This document shows positions 7,492-10,139 of a stretch of 10,139 nucleotides of DNA, piece after piece. Both the position numbers and the translations under genes were made by a program. Within the stretch, counting starts at the first letter, position 1. Each line of letters starts with the position of its first letter. The stretch lies in NCBI GenBank assembly GCA_026990095.1, contig JALSIL010000526.1, positions 1-10,139 on the forward strand, in the 5' to 3' direction. Below the pieces are notes generated by a model. It saw only the letters and a program-made list of their open reading frames with translations. It was not told where the DNA came from and searched no databases. Source of the DNA: Lysobacterales bacterium (GTDB lineage Bacteria > Pseudomonadota > Gammaproteobacteria > Xanthomonadales > Marinicellaceae).

Positions 7492-9018
7492 ATGAAAAAA
7501 ATAAAACTAAACAAAAATGGATTAAGCCTCAAACAATTAAGATACATCTGGGAAAACCCAATAAACTTTTCATTAGATGATGAGATGATGGTGGGTATTA
7601 AGGCATCACGTAAGACCGTGACCGATATTGCCGATTCGGATGAAACGGTTTATGGGGTTAATACGGGTTTTGGTTTGTTGGCAAGTAAAAAAATTGCGCG
7701 GGTTGATTTGGATAAATTGCAACGCAATTTGGTGATTTCACATGCCACGGGCGTGGGTAATGCCATTGATGAAAATACCACGCGTTTGATTATGACACTT
7801 AAAGCGGTGAGTTTATCGCAAGGATTTTCGGGCATTCATCCCAACACCATAAAGCTGTTGATAGCGATGATTAATCATGAAATTTATCCGATTATCCCTG
7901 AAAAAGGCTCGGTCGGTGCGTCGGGTGATTTGGCTCCGCTTGCCCACATGAGTTTGGTGATGATTGGTTTGGGTAAAGCCAGATATAAGGGCGAAACCGT
8001 TGATGCCAAATTTGCCTTGCACCAAGCAGGTCTGAAAGAGATAAAACTCGGGCCCAAAGAAGGCTTGGCTTTGCTTAATGGTACACAAGTTTCTACGGCT
8101 TTGGCATTAAAGGGTTTGTTTTTAACCGAAAATTGTTTAACTGCGGCGGTTTTATCGGGTGCTTTGTCGGTGGATGCGGCTAAGGGCTCTTTAAGTCCTT
8201 TTGATCCGCGTATACATACGGCACGTGGACAAATTGGGCAGATTAAATTAGCTAAGATTTATTGTGGTTTATTACGTGATTCTGAGATTGTAAATTCTCA
8301 TGAAGATTGCGATCGGGTGCAAGATCCGTATTGTTTGCGGTGTCAGCCGCAAGTGATGGGAGCAATTTTGGATTCGGTGGAATACACCGCCAGTCGTTTG
8401 TTGATTGAGGCCAATGCAGCAACGGATAATCCTTTGATTTTTTCCGCCAAAGGCGATGTGCTTTCTGGTGGCAATTTTCATGCCGAACCCGTTGGATTGG
8501 TAGCGGATTTTATCGCCATTGGCTTGGCTGATATGGCGAATATGTCCGAACGCCGCATTGCCATGTTGATAGATCCGCATATGTCACGGCTACCTGCCTT
8601 TTTGGTGCCTGATTCGGGAGTCAATTCTGGCTTTATGATTGCCCATGTGACCGCTGCAGCTTTAGCAAGTGAGAATAAAACATTAGTCCACCCAGCCAGT
8701 TGCGATACCATTCCAACCTCTGCCAACCAAGAAGACCATGTCTCGATGGCAACCTATGCGGCACGAAAATTAACCGATATTGCTGAAAATACTGCCACCA
8801 TAATTGGTATTGAAATCATGGCAGCTTGCCAAAGTATTGATTTTCATGAACATTTAAAAACCTCCCCGAGTTTGTATAAGGTTTACCAACAAGTACGTAA
8901 ACAAGTACCATTTTTAGACAAGGATAGATTAATGACTGATGATTTGCATAATTTACGTAATATGGTATTAAAAGGTGAACTGAATAAACATCTTGAAGGT
9001 TTGTGTCCTAGTTTGTAG
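7492..9018 (+). CDS. hutH: histidine ammonia-lyase (histidase)
   Basis: Catalyses the first step of histidine degradation, non-oxidative elimination of ammonia from L-histidine to give trans-urocanate (EC 4.3.1.3). The 508 residues match the usual length. The Ala143-Ser144-Gly145 triad in GSVGASGDLAPLAH cyclises to the MIO electrophile. Tyr54 (YGVNTGFG), Tyr280 and Arg283 (DPYCLRC), the GGNFHAEP loop, and Glu414 (QEDHVS) supply the other active-site residues. The Ser83-His84 pair in NLVISHATGVG is the selectivity signature of histidases, so a phenylalanine or tyrosine ammonia-lyase is unlikely. It starts 3 nt after hutU and ends 13 nt before an intrinsic terminator, making it the last gene of the operon. 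Its ATG lacks a strong Shine-Dalgarno sequence, so coupling to hutU is plausible. Confidence 0.98.
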   Translation: MKKIKLNKNGLSLKQLRYIWENPINFSLDDEMMVGIKASRKTVTDIADSDETVYGVNTGFGLLASKKIARVDLDKLQRNLVISHATGVGNAIDENTTRLIMTLKAVSLSQGFSGIHPNTIKLLIAMINHEIYPIIPEKGSVGASGDLAPLAHMSLVMIGLGKARYKGETVDAKFALHQAGLKEIKLGPKEGLALLNGTQVSTALALKGLFLTENCLTAAVLSGALSVDAAKGSLSPFDPRIHTARGQIGQIKLAKIYCGLLRDSEIVNSHEDCDRVQDPYCLRCQPQVMGAILDSVEYTASRLLIEANAATDNPLIFSAKGDVLSGGNFHAEPVGLVADFIAIGLADMANMSERRIAMLIDPHMSRLPAFLVPDSGVNSGFMIAHVTAAALASENKTLVHPASCDTIPTSANQEDHVSMATYAARKLTDIAENTATIIGIEIMAACQSIDFHEHLKTSPSLYKVYQQVRKQVPFLDKDRLMTDDLHNLRNMVLKGELNKHLEGLCPSL

Positions 9019-9031
9019 TTTAGCTAACAAT

Positions 9032-9067
9032 AAGTGGGTTTGCTGGAACCAAACCTACTTTTCTTTT
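9032..9067 (+). terminator. rho-independent terminator of the hut operon
   Basis: The 11-bp stem AAGTGGGTTTG (9032-9042) pairs with CAAACCTACTT (9050-9060) with one G-U pair and no bulge, closing a 7-nt loop. A T-rich tail (TTCTTTT) follows directly. It lies 13 nt after the hutH stop. On the opposite strand the hairpin is not followed by a T run, so it works mainly for hutH. Confidence 0.88.
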
Positions 9068-9123
9068 AGCTATACCGATGGGCAAGATCATCCTATGAAA
9101 CTAAAAAAATATTCTTTATATCA

Positions 9124-9149
9124 TCTGCGTTATTCTGCGTTTATCTGCG
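9124..9149. repeat. three TCTGCG units at exact 10-bp spacing in the convergent gap
   Basis: TCTGCG occurs at 9124-9129, 9134-9139 and 9144-9149, separated by AT-rich TTAT and TTTA spacers and preceded by an A/T-rich stretch. The period is about one helical turn. It lies between the hutH terminator and the stop of the convergent dehydrogenase gene. From memory, similar 'ATCTGCGT' repeat runs occur as dispersed intergenic repeats in unrelated bacteria, but I cannot verify a family. No role is evident; a repeat remnant or protein binding site is possible. Confidence 0.5.
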
Positions 9150-9158
9150 GAAAACAAA

Positions 9159-10139
9159 TCAAACCCTCCCGCGTAACCAAGGAGATACGCGGTATCTATC
9201 ATCACCAAACCATTGGTGTAAATTATCCAATGTTTCAACCACATTATTAATGCCTATTTTATACGCCCAGTCTATGAGTCCAATGGGATAGTTGACACCT
9301 TTTTGCATGGCTAAATCCACATCGTTTTCATTGCAGACGCCATTTTCTATGGCATCGGCGGCTTCGTTGATAAGTAAACAGACGGTGCGCATGGCGATTA
9401 AGGCAGGTTTATCTTTACCAATAACAACTTGCTTGCCAAGTAATTGAAAAACACCGACCACATGATTTTGAGTGGCTTCTGGGCAGTTTTTATCAAAACT
9501 GAGGTGAATGATTGGGCAATTTTCGTAATCCAACATCAGATCTATTTGTGCTAGCTGATTTTGTTGGGTGGTTTTTAAGCGTGCATTACAGGTTTGACCG
9601 TTGCTTAATTCAATAGCACAATCGTTGATTTGCATGGCTACTCCACCTTGGTGTTCGGTAACGATAATGTCATCTAGGTTTGATAGTTGTTTTATGAAAG
9701 CGTCAAATAAAGTGCACTCACTATTAAAACTGATGGATTTAGCGGCTTGTTGTGGGCTTTGGTAGTTGACTTGTGGTTTTTCTTCTCCATTGTAGCGATA
9801 AAACCCTTGCCCTGTTTTTTTGCCCAGCAAATTGGCAGCGACCATTTCTTCTTGTATCAATGAGGGACGATAACGAGCATCATTGTACATACTAGCAAAA
9901 ACGGTTTTACTGACCGATAAATTGATGTCGATACCGATTAAATCCATTAGAGTAAAGGGTCCCATGCGAAATCCTGCAGATGTCATGATGGCATCGGTGA
10001 CTTCGGGTGTTGCCACTTGTTCTTGCAGCATTTTCATGGCTTCACCATAAAAAGGACGTGCCACACGATTGACAATAAATCCAGGTGATGATTGTGCAAG
10101 TACGCCTATTTTGTTCCAAAACACACACAATTGCAGTCC
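9159..10139 (-). CDS. 3-hydroxyacyl-CoA dehydrogenase, PaaH/PaaC type (C-terminal part)
   Basis: NAD-dependent oxidation of 3-hydroxyacyl-CoA to 3-ketoacyl-CoA. In the PaaH subfamily the substrate is 3-hydroxyadipyl-CoA in phenylacetate degradation; 3-hydroxybutyryl-CoA is an alternative. The frame is open to the right edge (first codons GGA CTG CAA), so 326 of an expected roughly 500 residues are visible. The TTG at 10128-10130 is an internal codon and not a start. The N-terminal Rossmann domain with the NAD site and catalytic His lies outside. Two C-terminal 3HCDH domains are seen. The first has SPGFIVNRVARPFYGEAMKM through LLGKKTGQGFYRY. The second, near the end, has LLINEAADAIENGV, GVNYPIGLIDWA and DDRYRVSPWLRGRV. 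This duplicated layout is what points to PaaH rather than the short single-domain enzymes. No other paa genes are visible. It is convergent with hutH and not functionally linked in any obvious way. Confidence 0.92.
   Translation of the reverse strand, partial: GLQLCVFWNKIGVLAQSSPGFIVNRVARPFYGEAMKMLQEQVATPEVTDAIMTSAGFRMGPFTLMDLIGIDINLSVSKTVFASMYNDARYRPSLIQEEMVAANLLGKKTGQGFYRYNGEEKPQVNYQSPQQAAKSISFNSECTLFDAFIKQLSNLDDIIVTEHQGGVAMQINDCAIELSNGQTCNARLKTTQQNQLAQIDLMLDYENCPIIHLSFDKNCPEATQNHVVGVFQLLGKQVVIGKDKPALIAMRTVCLLINEAADAIENGVCNENDVDLAMQKGVNYPIGLIDWAYKIGINNVVETLDNLHQWFGDDRYRVSPWLRGRV

Noticed and set aside
7492..9018. Phenylalanine or tyrosine ammonia-lyase instead of histidase
   Set aside because: The Ser-His selectivity pair, the close similarity to P. 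putida HutH and the adjacent hutU all indicate histidase.
9124..9149. CRISPR-like spaced repeat
   Set aside because: Units are 6 bp with 4-bp spacers, far too short for a CRISPR array, and no cas gene is present.
9170..9191. CGCGTA...TACGCG inverted repeat as a terminator
   Set aside because: A 6-bp stem with a 10-nt loop inside the last codons of the dehydrogenase gene, without a following T run; judged coincidental.
8993..9250. 85-codon plus-strand open frame running from the end of hutH across the intergenic gap
   Set aside because: It spans the hutH terminator, the TCTGCG repeat and the antisense 3' end of the dehydrogenase gene; the product looks like noise.
10128..10130. TTG as the true start of the dehydrogenase
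   Set aside because: The frame stays open to the window edge, the whole NAD-binding domain would be missing, and the residues upstream still fit the family, so the gene is cut by the edge and not naturally short.

Overview
The window looks like A+T-rich chromosomal DNA from a Gram-negative proteobacterium, most likely a gammaproteobacterium. The evidence is a full-length YfhM-type alpha-2-macroglobulin with a lipoprotein signal peptide, a urocanate hydratase of the 556-residue Pseudomonas-like form, and a PaaH-type 3-hydroxyacyl-CoA dehydrogenase. I cannot name the genus. No transposase, integrase, CRISPR array, tRNA or rRNA was recognised, and all large genes are intact except those cut by the window edges.

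Left part (minus strand, about 1-5155): a 1647-residue alpha-2-macroglobulin lipoprotein with an intact CLEQ thioester motif. It is followed, in a GTGA stop/start overlap, by a 60-codon membrane-anchored small protein with its own Shine-Dalgarno sequence. An ATG directly abutting that gene's stop codon may begin a third gene running off the left edge. This looks like one envelope-defence operon. In E. coli the partner of this macroglobulin is the peptidoglycan synthase PbpC, which is not seen here.

Middle (5156-5347): a 192-bp divergent intergenic region. It holds an extended -10 promoter for the macroglobulin and a TTGACA-type promoter facing right. A 22-bp imperfect palindrome overlaps the rightward -10 element and is a good operator candidate.

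Right-centre (plus strand, 5348-9067): a compact three-gene operon. A MarR-type regulator overlaps hutU (ATGA), and hutU is 3 nt from hutH. A strong intrinsic terminator follows. HutH (histidine to urocanate plus ammonia) and HutU (urocanate to imidazolonepropionate) form the first two steps of histidine degradation. HutI, the HutG/HutF steps, a transporter and the usual GntR-type HutC repressor are all absent from the window. The MarR protein is therefore the obvious candidate regulator.

Right edge (minus strand, 9159 to the end): the C-terminal 326 residues of a 3-hydroxyacyl-CoA dehydrogenase of the PaaH/PaaC type, convergent with hutH. The short convergent gap carries three TCTGCG units spaced exactly 10 bp apart.

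The most notable points are the MarR-hutUH arrangement with its candidate operator, and the translationally coupled small membrane protein behind the macroglobulin. Nothing here is clear evidence of a wholly new system.
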